This document shows positions 20,097 to 28,941 of a stretch of 37,021 nt of DNA, one piece after another; position 1 is the stretch's first letter; the number at the start of each line of letters is the position of its first letter. The position numbers and the translations under genes are program-made. The notes under the pieces were generated by a model that saw nothing but the letters and a program-made list of their open reading frames with translations, ran no database searches and had not been told where the DNA came from. The stretch is from Litorilinea aerophila (GTDB lineage Bacteria > Chloroflexota > Anaerolineae > Caldilineales > Caldilineaceae): positions 1 through 37,021 of the forward strand of contig NZ_VIGC02000044.1 in assembly GCF_006569185.2 (NCBI RefSeq), written 5' to 3'.

Positions 20097-22325
20097 TCAG
20101 GTCCGACGACGCCGGGCCATCAGGTAGAGGACCCGGCTGTGCCAGGGGACCGTCTGGTTGAGGAGTTGTCGCTGGAAGAGTTCCCGCACCCGGGCGATTT
20201 CCTCTGGGGTGAGCCGGGCTGACAGATGCGCGGCGTAGCTGGGGCGGCCCGTTTCCCCCGCCGTGAACCAGCGGTTCAACACACCTGGCGTCACCCGCAC
20301 CTCGCCCGTCTCTTCCTCTTCCCGTAGCTCCACGGCAAAACCGGTTGCTTCCCAAAGGCCCGCCAGATCGGCGGCATCCCAGTTCACCAGGGGATCGTCC
20401 GGGCGGGCGTAGATGGCCTCTTCGGCCTCCTCCAGGCGCCGGGCCAGCCCTGGCTCCAGCTCTGACAGGTCGACCAGCCTGTACAGGCGCTGGGTGTGGC
20501 GGGGGATGCGCTCGGCCAGGCTGACGGTGCCCTCTGCCGCCAGCCGCTCCGCCAGCAGGGCCACAGCCTGGGCTTTATCGGCCTGATCCAGCAGGCCGTT
20601 GTAGCCCACGATGGCGTCAAAGCGCAGGGCCGGTTCATCGGCCAGCAGCTGGGGAAGCTGGCCCACATCGCCTGTCAGGATCTGGGGCCGCTCCACGGGA
20701 TCCAGGTGGGCTGCCTGTTGCTGGAGTGCGGCGGCGTCCTCGGGCCGGCGGGCCAGCGCGTAGACGCCGCCCTCTGGCGTCCGCCGCACGGCCTCCCAGG
20801 TGAGCAGGCCGCTGCCTGCCCGGATGTCCAGCACTACACTGTGCCGGGCCAGCCCGGCTGCATCCAGGACCCGATCGCGTAGGTGGCCCAACCGGGCGCC
20901 TGCGCTGGAGATGGTGCGCTGCAGCCAGCGTTCCCGGGCCGGATCCCGGGCGGAGAAGGTGAGCATCTCCAGGGGCGCTCCGCCCTGGTCCACCTCCAGC
21001 ATGGCCGCCAGTTGCGCCTCCCGCCGTCGGGCCACGGTGGCGCGGATGTGGGCCTCGTAACCCTGGTCTGATGGCTGGTAGAAGACCTTGCCCTGGAGGG
21101 AGCTGGGCAGATACTGTTGGGCCACCCAGTGGTCCCGGTAGGCGTGGGGGTAGAGGTAGCCCTCCCCATGGCCGAAGCCCTCCGCGTCCCGGCTGCTGTC
21201 TCGCAGGTGTCGGGGCACGCCGCTGTCGGCCTCCTGCTCCACGGTGGCCAGGGCGTCGAAGAAGGCCATGGTGCTGTTGGACTTGGGCGCGGTGGCCAGG
21301 TAGAGGGCTGCCTGGGCCAGGTGGAAGCGACCCTCGGGCAGGCCCACCTGCTCAAAGGCGTTGGCGCAGGCCACCACCACCTGGATGGCGTTGGGATCGG
21401 CCAGGCCCACGTCCTCGCTGGCGAAAATGAGCATGCGCCGGAAGATGAAGCGGGGAGACTCGCCGGCATAGACCATGCGGGCCATCCAGTAGAGCGCGGC
21501 GTCGGGGTCGCTGCCCCGCAGGCTCTTGATGAAGGCGCTGATGGTGTCGAAATGGTAATCGCCTTCTTTGTCGTAGAGCACGGCCCGGCGCTGGATGGAT
21601 TCCTCGGCGATCTCCAGGGTGATGTGGATGGTGCCGTCTGGGCCGGGCTCTGTGGTCTCCACGGCCAGCTCCAGCGCGTTGAGCACCCCCCGGGCATCAC
21701 CGTTGGCCACGTCCACCAGATGCGCCAGCGCGTCGTCGTCCAGGCGGACCCGAAGCTGGCCGTAGCCCCGCTCCGGGTCTGTCAGGGCCTGGCGCACGAT
21801 GGCGCGGAGATGTTCCGGCCCCAGGGGCGTCAGTTGAAAGATACGGCTGCGGCTGACCAGCGCCTTGTTGACCTCGAAGTAGGGGTTTTCCGTGGTGGCG
21901 CCGATGAAGATGACAGTGCCGTTTTCCACCCAGGGCAGGAGCGCGTCCTGCTGAGCTTTGTTGAAGCGGTGTACCTCGTCCACAAAGAGGATGGTGCGCT
22001 GGCCGTGGAGGGTAGCCCGCTCCTGGGCTTCGGCGATGGCCTCCCGGATCTCCTTCACGCCGGAAAGCACCGCGTTGAGGGCGATGAAGTGGGCCCGGGT
22101 GGTGTTGGCGATCACCTGGGCCAGGGTGGTCTTGCCGGTGCCGGGCGGCCCGTAGAAGATGAGGCTGCCCAGCTGGTCGGCCTGGATGGCCCGGCGCAAC
22201 AGCCGACCCGGCCCCACGATGTGTTCCTGGCCGACGAATTCGTCCAGGGTGCGAGGGCGCATCCGGGCGGCCAGGGGGGCTTCTTTTTTTTGCCGTTCCT
22301 GGTAGGCGTGGTCGAACAGATCCAT
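20097..22325 (-). CDS. rarA: RarA/MgsA-type AAA+ ATPase fused to a methyltransferase-like domain
   Basis: This 742-residue protein has two parts. Residues 1 to about 440 form a clamp-loader-like AAA+ ATPase of the RarA/MgsA/WRNIP1 family, which acts at stalled replication forks. Walker A is GPPGTGKTT (59-67), Walker [10 protein letters not shown] (D116, E117), sensor 1 GATTENP (142-148), and the tetramerisation region includes SEDVGLADP and PHAYRDHW. Residues about 485-742 look like a Rossmann SAM-methyltransferase fold, with [16 protein letters not shown] (497-512) as motif I, although the usual DxGxG reads DIRAGSG. RarA with such a tail is known in cyanobacteria and Chloroflexota; activity of the tail is unproven. 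The gene is last in a minus-strand run, 102 nt after the EEP gene. Confidence 0.92.
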   Translation of the reverse strand: MDLFDHAYQERQKKEAPLAARMRPRTLDEFVGQEHIVGPGRLLRRAIQADQLGSLIFYGPPGTGKTTLAQVIANTTRAHFIALNAVLSGVKEIREAIAEAQERATLHGQRTILFVDEVHRFNKAQQDALLPWVENGTVIFIGATTENPYFEVNKALVSRSRIFQLTPLGPEHLRAIVRQALTDPERGYGQLRVRLDDDALAHLVDVANGDARGVLNALELAVETTEPGPDGTIHITLEIAEESIQRRAVLYDKEGDYHFDTISAFIKSLRGSDPDAALYWMARMVYAGESPRFIFRRMLIFASEDVGLADPNAIQVVVACANAFEQVGLPEGRFHLAQAALYLATAPKSNSTMAFFDALATVEQEADSGVPRHLRDSSRDAEGFGHGEGYLYPHAYRDHWVAQQYLPSSLQGKVFYQPSDQGYEAHIRATVARRREAQLAAMLEVDQGGAPLEMLTFSARDPARERWLQRTISSAGARLGHLRDRVLDAAGLARHSVVLDIRAGSGLLTWEAVRRTPEGGVYALARRPEDAAALQQQAAHLDPVERPQILTGDVGQLPQLLADEPALRFDAIVGYNGLLDQADKAQAVALLAERLAAEGTVSLAERIPRHTQRLYRLVDLSELEPGLARRLEEAEEAIYARPDDPLVNWDAADLAGLWEATGFAVELREEEETGEVRVTPGVLNRWFTAGETGRPSYAAHLSARLTPEEIARVRELFQRQLLNQTVPWHSRVLYLMARRRRT

Positions 22326-22366
22326 GGTTGAGCCGTTCCATCTGGACTGGGCCAGATTGGGTAGAG

Positions 22367-22412
22367 CGTGATGCGTAAAACGTAAAACTCGGTGTACGTT
22401 TTACGCATCACG
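22367..22412. repeat. 18-bp perfect inverted repeat between two minus-strand genes
   Basis: The left arm CGTGATGCGTAAAACGTA (22367-22384) is the exact complement of 22395-22412 around a 10-nt loop. The word CGTAAAA/TTTTACG also iterates on both sides, and GTTTTACGC continues to 22420. The structure could end the upstream EEP transcript or protect its 3' end, although it looks like the degenerate word-repeats seen elsewhere in this window. Confidence 0.7.
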
Positions 22413-22427
22413 TTTTACGCTGCCGGC

Positions 22428-23264
22428 TTACGCTGCCGGCAAGTCCAGCTCTGCCAGCACCGGCCGGTGATCCGACGCTTCCTGGCCGGTGGGCTCCTGC
22501 CAGATGGTGCAAGACCGGACGGCCGAGGCCAGGGGCCTGCTGACGAAGATGTAGTCGATGCGCATGGGCAGGTCGGCGCTGGGAATGTAGGTCTGCTGTC
22601 CAGGCTGGCCGCAGCGTTGATAGGCATCCACGTAGCCGGCCTTTTCCATCTGGGCAATGACCTGGGGCCCTTTGTCGCCGTCAAACAGGTGCCGGGTTTC
22701 GGGGTGATCTCGCAGCCCTGCCGCCAGCGCCGGGCACTGCTCCATGTCCCACGGGCTGAGCGCGTTGAAGTCGCCCACCACCAGGTGGGGGCGGTTGCGG
22801 TCGCGCACGGTCCAGGAGCGCAGAGCCCGGAGCTGGACGAGCCGGGCCTCCTCGTCGGTGTGATCCAGGTGGGTGACGTAGACGGTCAGCGCCTGGCCAT
22901 TGGGCAGCAGGATGCGTCCCTCCAGCAGGCCCCGTTGCTCCTTGCCCTCCACGGGGGTCAGGTGGTGGGCTGCGCTGGCGATGATGGGCCAGCGGCTGAG
23001 CAGGGCGTTGCCGTAGGCATCGGCCGGGAGGTTATCCTGCACCGGCCAGCGCAGGCAGGGCCCGAAGACGAACGACATACCCAATTCTGCAGCCAGGGCT
23101 TCCAGGGCCGGCCGGCTCTCTGCGCCCACACGCCGGGGATAGAAGACCTCGTTGAGGCCCACGATGTCGGCCTGGGTGGCTGCGATGACCTGGAGCACCC
23201 GATCTAAGTTGGGCTGACCGTCGGCTGTGCGCCAGCCGTGGATGTTGTAAGTGAGGACTCGCAT
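22428..23264 (-). CDS. Endonuclease/exonuclease/phosphatase-superfamily protein
   Basis: This 278-residue metal-dependent phosphoesterase has the full EEP/DNase I-like motif set. It has YNIHG at the start, GLNEV with the metal-binding Glu, THLDHTDEE with the catalytic-region His, VGDFNA, RIDYIFVS and the terminal SDHRPVLAEL. No signal peptide or membrane segment is seen, so it acts in the cytoplasm. The family covers DNA repair nucleases, sphingomyelinases and inositol phosphatases; the substrate cannot be deduced here. It follows the ECF S-component gene by 38 nt on the same strand and may be co-transcribed with it. Confidence 0.85.
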   Translation of the reverse strand: MRVLTYNIHGWRTADGQPNLDRVLQVIAATQADIVGLNEVFYPRRVGAESRPALEALAAELGMSFVFGPCLRWPVQDNLPADAYGNALLSRWPIIASAAHHLTPVEGKEQRGLLEGRILLPNGQALTVYVTHLDHTDEEARLVQLRALRSWTVRDRNRPHLVVGDFNALSPWDMEQCPALAAGLRDHPETRHLFDGDKGPQVIAQMEKAGYVDAYQRCGQPGQQTYIPSADLPMRIDYIFVSRPLASAVRSCTIWQEPTGQEASDHRPVLAELDLPAA

Positions 23265-23302
23265 GGAATTGTTGCGCTATGGGTTCGCCAGTAATGGGTT
23301 TG

Positions 23303-23857
23303 CTAGACGGACGAGCCGCCACTGCCGGTTTCGATCCGCTTCCAGGCAGTGACCACCGCCACGGTGATGATGGCCGCGCCGACCAGCTCGGCAATGGCCT
23401 GGGGGATGATGGGCACCACCGCTGGCAAGGTCAGGTAGCCCCGGATGATGGCCATGCCCAGGACCAGCACCGTGTTGGTCAGGGTGCCCACCACGCCGGC
23501 CAGGATCAGCGCCCAATATTCGCTGCGCCCCTTGAGGGAGGCGTAGGTGTAGTAGGCGGTGACGCCGATGAAGAGGCGGGGCAGGATGGAGACCAGCGGG
23601 TCCTTAAAGAGGGGCGAAGTGGCCTGCAGGAAGCTGAAGAGGCCAAAGATGCCCCCCACCAGCAGGCCCACCACCGGCCCTTCCATGACGCCGCCGATGA
23701 TGGCGGGCACGTGCATGATGGTCATGTTGCCCGACAGGTTCGGGACCGGGATGAAGCCCAGGCGGGTCACGCCCAACAGGATGGCAATGGCCGCCAGGAT
23801 GCCGGTGATCACAATGCGCCGTACCGATAGCAAATGGGTTGTCTGGGTGGTTTGCAT
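23303..23857 (-). CDS. ECF transporter S-component (substrate-binding membrane protein)
   Basis: This 184-residue membrane protein starts at ATG 23857, with AGGAGGGG just upstream; the longer frame has no such site. About six hydrophobic segments are visible. The pattern TIMHVPAIIGGVMEGPVVGLLVGGIFG matches the ECF S-component fold seen in vitamin carriers of the pantothenate/folate/other type, where this stretch lines the binding pocket. The energising partners EcfT and fused EcfA lie about 2.4 kb upstream on the same strand, separated by two hydrolase genes. Substrate unknown. Confidence 0.8.
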   Translation of the reverse strand: MQTTQTTHLLSVRRIVITGILAAIAILLGVTRLGFIPVPNLSGNMTIMHVPAIIGGVMEGPVVGLLVGGIFGLFSFLQATSPLFKDPLVSILPRLFIGVTAYYTYASLKGRSEYWALILAGVVGTLTNTVLVLGMAIIRGYLTLPAVVPIIPQAIAELVGAAIITVAVVTAWKRIETGSGGSSV

Positions 23858-23921
23858 GGGTTCCCCTCCTGAGTGAACGGTTCTGAAAAGGGTATCAATC
23901 AATAGACGCCTGGATGGCTCC

Positions 23922-23950
23922 ATTATACACGGGTTCGGTTCAGTTCAACT
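23922..23950 (-). promoter_or_regulatory. Candidate promoter for the ECF S-component gene
   Basis: A perfect minus-strand TATAAT lies at 23922-23927, about 65 nt upstream of the ATG. Possible -35 boxes are TTGAAC with a 15-bp spacer (23943-23948) or AGTTGA with 17 bp (23945-23950). They overlap the last codons of the P1 hydrolase gene. Confidence 0.45.
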
Positions 23951-24908
23951 CCTGGGCGGCCGGGATGCCATGCAGCCCCGTGGCGGCGCGGATGGCCCGG
24001 ACCACCGCAGTGGCCAGCACCTCGGCCGCCACCGCGCCCACCAGGCCGGGGTCGCCCTGCCTGTCGCCCAGGGAGAGGGCGAAGATGGTATCCCCATCCA
24101 GGGGCGTGTGGATGGGCCGGATGGTGCGCGCCAGGCCGTCGTGGGCCATCTGGGCGACTTTGGTGGCGCCGCTCTTGGTGAGGGCCACGTTGGTGGCCAC
24201 CACGGCCAGGGTGGTGTTCTCGCCGCTGCTTTGGGCCCGCAGGATCTGGCCCAGGCTGCTTTCGGCGAACTTCATGCTGTCGGCAAAGCCGCCGATGAGG
24301 GGCCGCCGGGCGCCGGCCAGGATCTGGCCTGTGGCCGGGTCGATGACGTCGCCCACCGCGTTGACCGCCACCAGGGCTGCCACCACAATGCCCTTGCCGA
24401 TCTGCTTGCTGGCCGTGCCCAGGCCGCCCTTGGTGGCCTGCTTGAAGCCCAGCATCTTGCCCACCGTGGCGCCGGTGCCCGCGCCCACCGTTCCCTCGGC
24501 CACGGGCCCTCCGCCGGCGGCCATGCAGGCGGCATAGCCGGCCTCGGCGTTGGGGCGGACGTCACTGCGGCCCAGGTTCAGGTCGAAGAGGATGGCGGCC
24601 GGCACAATGGGCACCCGGGCCACGCCTGTGTCGAAGCCGTGGCCCCGCTCCTCCAGCCAGCGCATGACGCCATCCGCGGCGGCCAGGCCGAAGGCACTGC
24701 CGCCGGCCAGGAGCACCGCGTGGACCTTCTCCACCGTGCAGACCGGATCCAACAGGGCGAGCTCCCGGGTGCCGGGCGCGCCGCCCCGCACGTCCACGCC
24801 GGCCACGGCCCCTTCCGGACAGAGCACCACCGTGCAGCCGGTGCCCGCCTCCAGATTCGTCCAGTGTCCAACTTGAATGCCAGGGATGTCGGTTAGGGAG
24901 TTGTACAT
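23940..24908 (-). CDS. P1/DmpA (S58)-family N-terminal nucleophile hydrolase
   Basis: This 322-residue protein matches the DmpA/BapA/NylC family, whose precursors cut themselves so that the new N-terminal residue becomes the nucleophile. Visible are SLTDIPGIQVGHWT at the N-terminus, LLAGGSAFGLAAADGV, and GTVGAGTGATVGKM before the processing site. The predicted cleavage is between N231 and T232 (GENTTLAVVATN), so the nucleophile would be threonine, as in the nylon-oligomer hydrolase NylC, rather than serine as in DmpA. Likely substrates are small peptides or amides. The ATG lies 8 nt after the stop of the M20 peptidase gene, without its own clear ribosome site, so translation is probably coupled. 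Confidence 0.88.
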   Translation of the reverse strand: MYNSLTDIPGIQVGHWTNLEAGTGCTVVLCPEGAVAGVDVRGGAPGTRELALLDPVCTVEKVHAVLLAGGSAFGLAAADGVMRWLEERGHGFDTGVARVPIVPAAILFDLNLGRSDVRPNAEAGYAACMAAGGGPVAEGTVGAGTGATVGKMLGFKQATKGGLGTASKQIGKGIVVAALVAVNAVGDVIDPATGQILAGARRPLIGGFADSMKFAESSLGQILRAQSSGENTTLAVVATNVALTKSGATKVAQMAHDGLARTIRPIHTPLDGDTIFALSLGDRQGDPGLVGAVAAEVLATAVVRAIRAATGLHGIPAAQELN

Positions 24909-24910
24909 GA

Positions 24911-24935
24911 TACCGTCTACTGTCTACCGCCTACC
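24911..24935. repeat. Heptamer repeat TACYGYC x3.6 at a gene junction
   Basis: Reading the plus strand: TACCGTC, TACTGTC, TACCGCC, TACC in tandem. On the minus strand it encodes the last residues and TAG stop of the M20 gene and leads to the ATG of the next gene. It resembles the short tandemly repeated repetitive (STRR) heptamers known from cyanobacteria. Confidence 0.6.
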
Positions 24936-26176
24936 TCTTTTAAATACCTCACCGCTGCCACCACATACAGGCGTACGGCCAGTTTGATTTCGTCGATGCT
25001 AACCCATTCGTCCACGTGGTGGGGAATGTGGATGTCGCCGGGACCACAGGTGACGATGGGGATGCCTTTCCAGGCGTGCAGGATGGTGCCGTCGGTGGAG
25101 CCGGGGACGCCGCCGTAAATGGGCGGCCGGCCGGTCAGGGCCGTGTAGGCGTCGGCCAGGGCCTGTACCACCGGCTCTTCCCGGTCCGTCTGGGTGGGAT
25201 GACGCACTTCCACCACCTCCATGGTGTAGGCCAGGCGCTCGTCCACCGCGGTCACCGCCTGGAGCATGGTCTCAATGCGGGCGGCCAGCTCGTCGGGATC
25301 CTGGCCGGGCACCAGGCGGAAGTCCAGGACCACTTCACAGGCACCGGGCATGACGTTGTTCTGGGGTTCGCCTGCACCCCGGGGCGGCATCTGCAACACC
25401 GTGGGCGTGATGCTGGGCTGGCCCAGGAACTCGTGCCGGCCGTGGCGGGCGATCTCCCGCTCCTCCAGGCTCTGGACCAGGGTCAGAAAGCGGGCCATGG
25501 GATAGGCGGTGTTGACCCCGGTGAGGGGCATGGCGCCGTGGCTCATCACCCCCTGAATCTGGGCCCGGATCCACATGACGCCCTTCTGGGCGATGCAGAG
25601 GTGATTTTCCTCCGGCTCGCAGATGATGGCCGCGTCCACCCGGTCGGCCCAGCCCCGTGCCACGAAATGCTTGATGCCCAGCATCTGCCCTTCCTCGTCA
25701 CAGACGATGCCCAGCAGAATGTTGCCGCCCAGGCGAACGCCGCTCTGCACCAGCGCCTTGACCGCGGCCAGGGCGCAGACCACGCCGGCCTTCATGTCGT
25801 TGGCGCCCCGCCCGTAGATGCGGCCATCCCGGATGGTGGCACTGAAGGGTGGGTCGGTCCACAGGGACGGGTCGCCTTCGGTCACCACGTCGGTGTGTCC
25901 TTCGAACATCAGGGTGGGGCCGGACCCGTCGCCGTAGCGGGCGATGACGTTGGGCCGGCCGGGCTGCACCTCCTCGAACCAGGTCTCCAGCCCCATTTCC
26001 CGGCAGCGGGCCTCCACCCAGCGGGCTGCCGCCTCTTCGCCCACGCCTTGCTCCGGCCGCCACACGCTGGGAATGCGGGTCAATTCCTGCACCCAGCGGA
26101 TCACCTCTTCGTCGTCAATGTGGCTGAGGATTTCCTGCTCCAGGGGAGTCAGTCTGATACTCTGTTCCCGGGTCAT
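24917..26176 (-). CDS. M20-family metallopeptidase (ArgE/DapE/carboxypeptidase G2-like)
   Basis: This 419-residue cytoplasmic zinc hydrolase has the M20 metal ligands in order: H in FEGHTDVV, bridging D in GRGANDMKAG, the catalytic and metal Glu pair in CDEEG, a Glu in CEPEE, and the C-terminal His in HIPHHVDEW. The insert between them is the dimerisation lid domain (about residues 190-310). Family members deacylate N-acyl amino acids or cut dipeptides; the closest are ArgE/DapE-like, but no arginine or lysine genes are nearby. Its 3' end lies in a heptamer repeat, and it runs directly into the P1 hydrolase gene, suggesting both act on related amide substrates. Confidence 0.88.
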   Translation of the reverse strand: MTREQSIRLTPLEQEILSHIDDEEVIRWVQELTRIPSVWRPEQGVGEEAAARWVEARCREMGLETWFEEVQPGRPNVIARYGDGSGPTLMFEGHTDVVTEGDPSLWTDPPFSATIRDGRIYGRGANDMKAGVVCALAAVKALVQSGVRLGGNILLGIVCDEEGQMLGIKHFVARGWADRVDAAIICEPEENHLCIAQKGVMWIRAQIQGVMSHGAMPLTGVNTAYPMARFLTLVQSLEEREIARHGRHEFLGQPSITPTVLQMPPRGAGEPQNNVMPGACEVVLDFRLVPGQDPDELAARIETMLQAVTAVDERLAYTMEVVEVRHPTQTDREEPVVQALADAYTALTGRPPIYGGVPGSTDGTILHAWKGIPIVTCGPGDIHIPHHVDEWVSIDEIKLAVRLYVVAAVRYLKEVGGRQ

Positions 26177-26254
26177 GGTTGCCGTGCCCCGTCTTTTGTG
26201 CGGCGATTGTCCAGTGTCCGTAGTTCACGATTTGGACGCAACGTACGCACTACG

Positions 26255-27133
26255 CTACAGCCCGTGAATGCCGAAACGGGCCAGGATCTCCCGTACTGCG
26301 GGCCATGGGTACAAGATCATCACCAGCATCAACCCAAAGGCTGCCGCCACAACCAGGTAGTCCAGCGGGCGGGCGTGGAAGACCACGAACTTGGTGCGGC
26401 CCTCGCCGCTGACGTAGCAGCGGGCTTCCATGGCCAGTACCAGGTCTTCAGCCCGGCGAAAGGCCCCCAGGAAAAGGGGCACGATCAGGGGCAGGTAGGC
26501 ACGCACGGCCTTGTCCGGCCGCCAGAAGCGCTGGCCGCCAAAGTCGCCGCCCCGGCTGGCCTGGGCCTTCATCAGCCGTTCCAGCTCCTCGGCCAGGGTG
26601 GGGACGAAGCGCAGGGCAATGGTGAGGATCAGGGCCAGCTCGTGGGAGGGGATGCCGATGCGCCGGAAGGGCTTGAGCAGGCTTTCCACGCCGTGGGTGA
26701 GCTCTGTGGTGGTCGCGGTCATGGTCACCAGGCTGGTGAGAAAGATGAACGACGTGATGCGCATGAGGCTGATGCCCATCAGGTGCAGGCTGTAGCGGGT
26801 GATGCGAAACCAGCCCCATTCAAAGTAGACCCGGCCGGCCGGCTCCACGCTGCCCAGAAAGAGAAACTGCATGACGAAGATGAAGATCAGCACCGGCAGG
26901 CCCAGGATGAACCCCCGCAGGATGTAGCGGAATTCGATGCGGGCGGCCCAGGCAATGGCCAGCACCACCAGCAAAAAGAAGAAGTTGGCGATCAGGGACA
27001 GGTTGAAAGAAATGGCCAGAATCAGGAAGGTGGCCGCCAACAGCTTGGCGCGCGGGTCCAGCCGGTGGATGACCGAACCGGTGGGAATGTACTGGCCGAT
27101 GGTGACGTTGCGCAGCAGGTCAAAGTTTTCCAT
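26255..27133 (-). CDS. ecfT: ECF transporter T-component, CbiQ/EcfT family
   Basis: This 292-residue membrane protein couples the ATPase to the S-component. ATG at 27133 follows TAGGAGAAG, and the gene overlaps the end of the ATPase gene by 14 nt. About five to six membrane segments are seen. The two cytoplasmic coupling helices carry Ala-Arg-(Gly) motifs that dock in the ATPases: AQASRGG (about residue 195) and AMEARCY (about residue 237), the second with Cys where Gly is usual. Conserved LDPRAKLL near the N-terminus is typical. Confidence 0.92.
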   Translation of the reverse strand: MENFDLLRNVTIGQYIPTGSVIHRLDPRAKLLAATFLILAISFNLSLIANFFFLLVVLAIAWAARIEFRYILRGFILGLPVLIFIFVMQFLFLGSVEPAGRVYFEWGWFRITRYSLHLMGISLMRITSFIFLTSLVTMTATTTELTHGVESLLKPFRRIGIPSHELALILTIALRFVPTLAEELERLMKAQASRGGDFGGQRFWRPDKAVRAYLPLIVPLFLGAFRRAEDLVLAMEARCYVSGEGRTKFVVFHARPLDYLVVAAAFGLMLVMILYPWPAVREILARFGIHGL

Positions 27134-28874
27134 GCAGGGCTTCTCCTAACCACCGGGTTGCCTGCTCGACCGTGTAGATGGGGGGTGCCGCCTCCACCAG
27201 CCGGGCTTCGGCCAGCCGATCCACCAGGCTGGTCACCACGGGTACATCCAGGCCCATCTCCCGCAGCCGCCGGGGCTGGCCAAAGATCTGGGCAGGGGTG
27301 CCTTCCAGCACGGTGCGGCCCTCGGCGATGACATAGAGCCGATGGCAGACCTCCGCCAGCTCCTCCATGTTGTGGGAGATGATCACCAGGGCCATGCCAG
27401 TGTCGTGGAGCTTCAGGATCTGCTCCCAAAGCTGGCGACGCCCTTGGGGATCCAGCCCGGCCGTGGGCTCGTCCAGGATCAGGATCTCGGGTTCCAGGGC
27501 CAGCACGCCGGCCAGGGCCACCCGACGCATCTCGCCCCCGCTCAGGCTGAAGGTGAAGCGGTCCTTGAAGGTGTCAAAATCCAACCCGACCGCGGCCATG
27601 GCCCGGCGTACCCGTTCCCGCACTTCCTCCCGGCTCAGCTTCAGGTTGCGGGGGCCATAGGCAATGTCATCGCCCACGTAGCGCTCGAAGAGCTGGGCTT
27701 CGGGAAACTGGAAGACCAGCCCCACCCGCCGACGAAGGGCCCGCACGTCCACCCGGTTGTCGCCCAGGTCGTGGCCCAGGACCACCACCCGGCCGCCGTG
27801 GGGCCGCAAGAGCCCGTTCAAGTGTTGCACCGCGGTGGACTTGCCGGAGCCGGTGTGTCCCAGAATGCCCACGATTTCGCCGGGGCGGATCTCCAGGTTC
27901 ACATCGTGCAGGGCGCGCACGGCCAGGGGTGTACCCCGCATGTAGTCGTGGACCAGGTGTTCGGCCACGGCCAGGGGCTCGCCTGTGTCGGTGGGCGGCG
28001 GCGGGGAAGGCAGGGCCGCGGCCAACGGCCGGCCGTTGAGCTGGCGGCGCACGGCTTCCACCATCTCGTCCAGGGTGAGGATGTCGGCCGGGAAGTCCGG
28101 GAGATGGCGGTGGAGGGTCCGGGCCAGGGCTGTCAGGGGGGGCACGTCCAGTTGCAGCTCCCGCAGCCGCTCCACCTGGCTGAAGACAGCCCTGGGTGGC
28201 CCTTCCAGGGCGATCTGGCCGTCGGCCATGACGATCACCCGGTCGGCGTCCAGGGCTTCGTGCATGAAGTGGGTGATGGCGATGACCGTCACGCCTGCCT
28301 CCCGGTTCAGGCGGCGGACCGTCTCCAGGACCTCGGCCCGCCCCCGGGGATCCAGCATGGCGGTGGACTCGTCCAGGACCAGCACTTCCGGTTTCATGGC
28401 CAGCACCCCGGCGATGCAGACCCGCTGCTTCTGGCCGCCGGAGAGGAGGTGGGGCGCGCGGTGACGGTAGGGGATCATGCGCACCTGTTCCAGGGACCAA
28501 TCCACCCGCTGCACCAGTTCGTCGTGGGGAACGCCCAGGTTCTCCGGCCCGAAGGCCACGTCCTCCTCCACAATGGTGGCCACAATCTGGTTGTCGGGGG
28601 TCTGGAAGACCATGCCCACCGTGGCGCGGATCTCCAGGGTGTGGCGGCGATCCCGGGTGTTCCAGTCCCGCACCCAGACGTCGCCCTGGGTGGGCAGGAG
28701 CAGCGCGTTGAGGTGTTTGGCCAGGGTGGACTTGCCGGAGCCGTTGTGGCCGACGATGGCCAGGTACTCGCCCGGCTCCACCGTCAGGTTGATGCCCCGC
28801 AGGGCATGGATGGGCTGACCGCCTTCGGGTTGATAGGTGAAGTGTACGTTTTCAACGCGAATGATGGGTGCCAC
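27120..28874 (-). CDS. Fused energy-coupling-factor ATPase (EcfA1-EcfA2)
   Basis: This 584-residue protein contains two complete ABC ATPase domains in one chain. In most bacteria these are two genes. Domain 1 has Walker A GHNGSGKST (42-50), signature LSGGQKQR and Walker B VLVLDESTAMLD. Domain 2 (from about residue 300) has GHTGSGKST, signature LSGGEMRR and Walker B ILILDEPTAGLD. A linker of about 50 residues, including a Pro-rich stretch, joins them. The start is GTG at 28874. The C-terminal extension after domain 2 is typical of EcfA. It energises EcfT encoded next, and by inference the S-component about 3.3 kb further along. It follows proB by 67 nt. Confidence 0.93.
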   Translation of the reverse strand: MAPIIRVENVHFTYQPEGGQPIHALRGINLTVEPGEYLAIVGHNGSGKSTLAKHLNALLLPTQGDVWVRDWNTRDRRHTLEIRATVGMVFQTPDNQIVATIVEEDVAFGPENLGVPHDELVQRVDWSLEQVRMIPYRHRAPHLLSGGQKQRVCIAGVLAMKPEVLVLDESTAMLDPRGRAEVLETVRRLNREAGVTVIAITHFMHEALDADRVIVMADGQIALEGPPRAVFSQVERLRELQLDVPPLTALARTLHRHLPDFPADILTLDEMVEAVRRQLNGRPLAAALPSPPPPTDTGEPLAVAEHLVHDYMRGTPLAVRALHDVNLEIRPGEIVGILGHTGSGKSTAVQHLNGLLRPHGGRVVVLGHDLGDNRVDVRALRRRVGLVFQFPEAQLFERYVGDDIAYGPRNLKLSREEVRERVRRAMAAVGLDFDTFKDRFTFSLSGGEMRRVALAGVLALEPEILILDEPTAGLDPQGRRQLWEQILKLHDTGMALVIISHNMEELAEVCHRLYVIAEGRTVLEGTPAQIFGQPRRLREMGLDVPVVTSLVDRLAEARLVEAAPPIYTVEQATRWLGEALHGKL

Positions 28875-28941
28875 AGGGATACCAGCCTCGATGGAGAACT
28901 GGGAAGCGGCAGCCTGAACGATCTGGGGGAATGCTGCCGCT

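Noticed and set aside
25016-27331. Plus-strand open frame of 771 codons opposite the M20 and ecfT genes
   Set aside because: It is antisense to two clearly recognised genes, is rich in His/Gly/Gln as expected from the complement of GC-rich codons, and matches no family.
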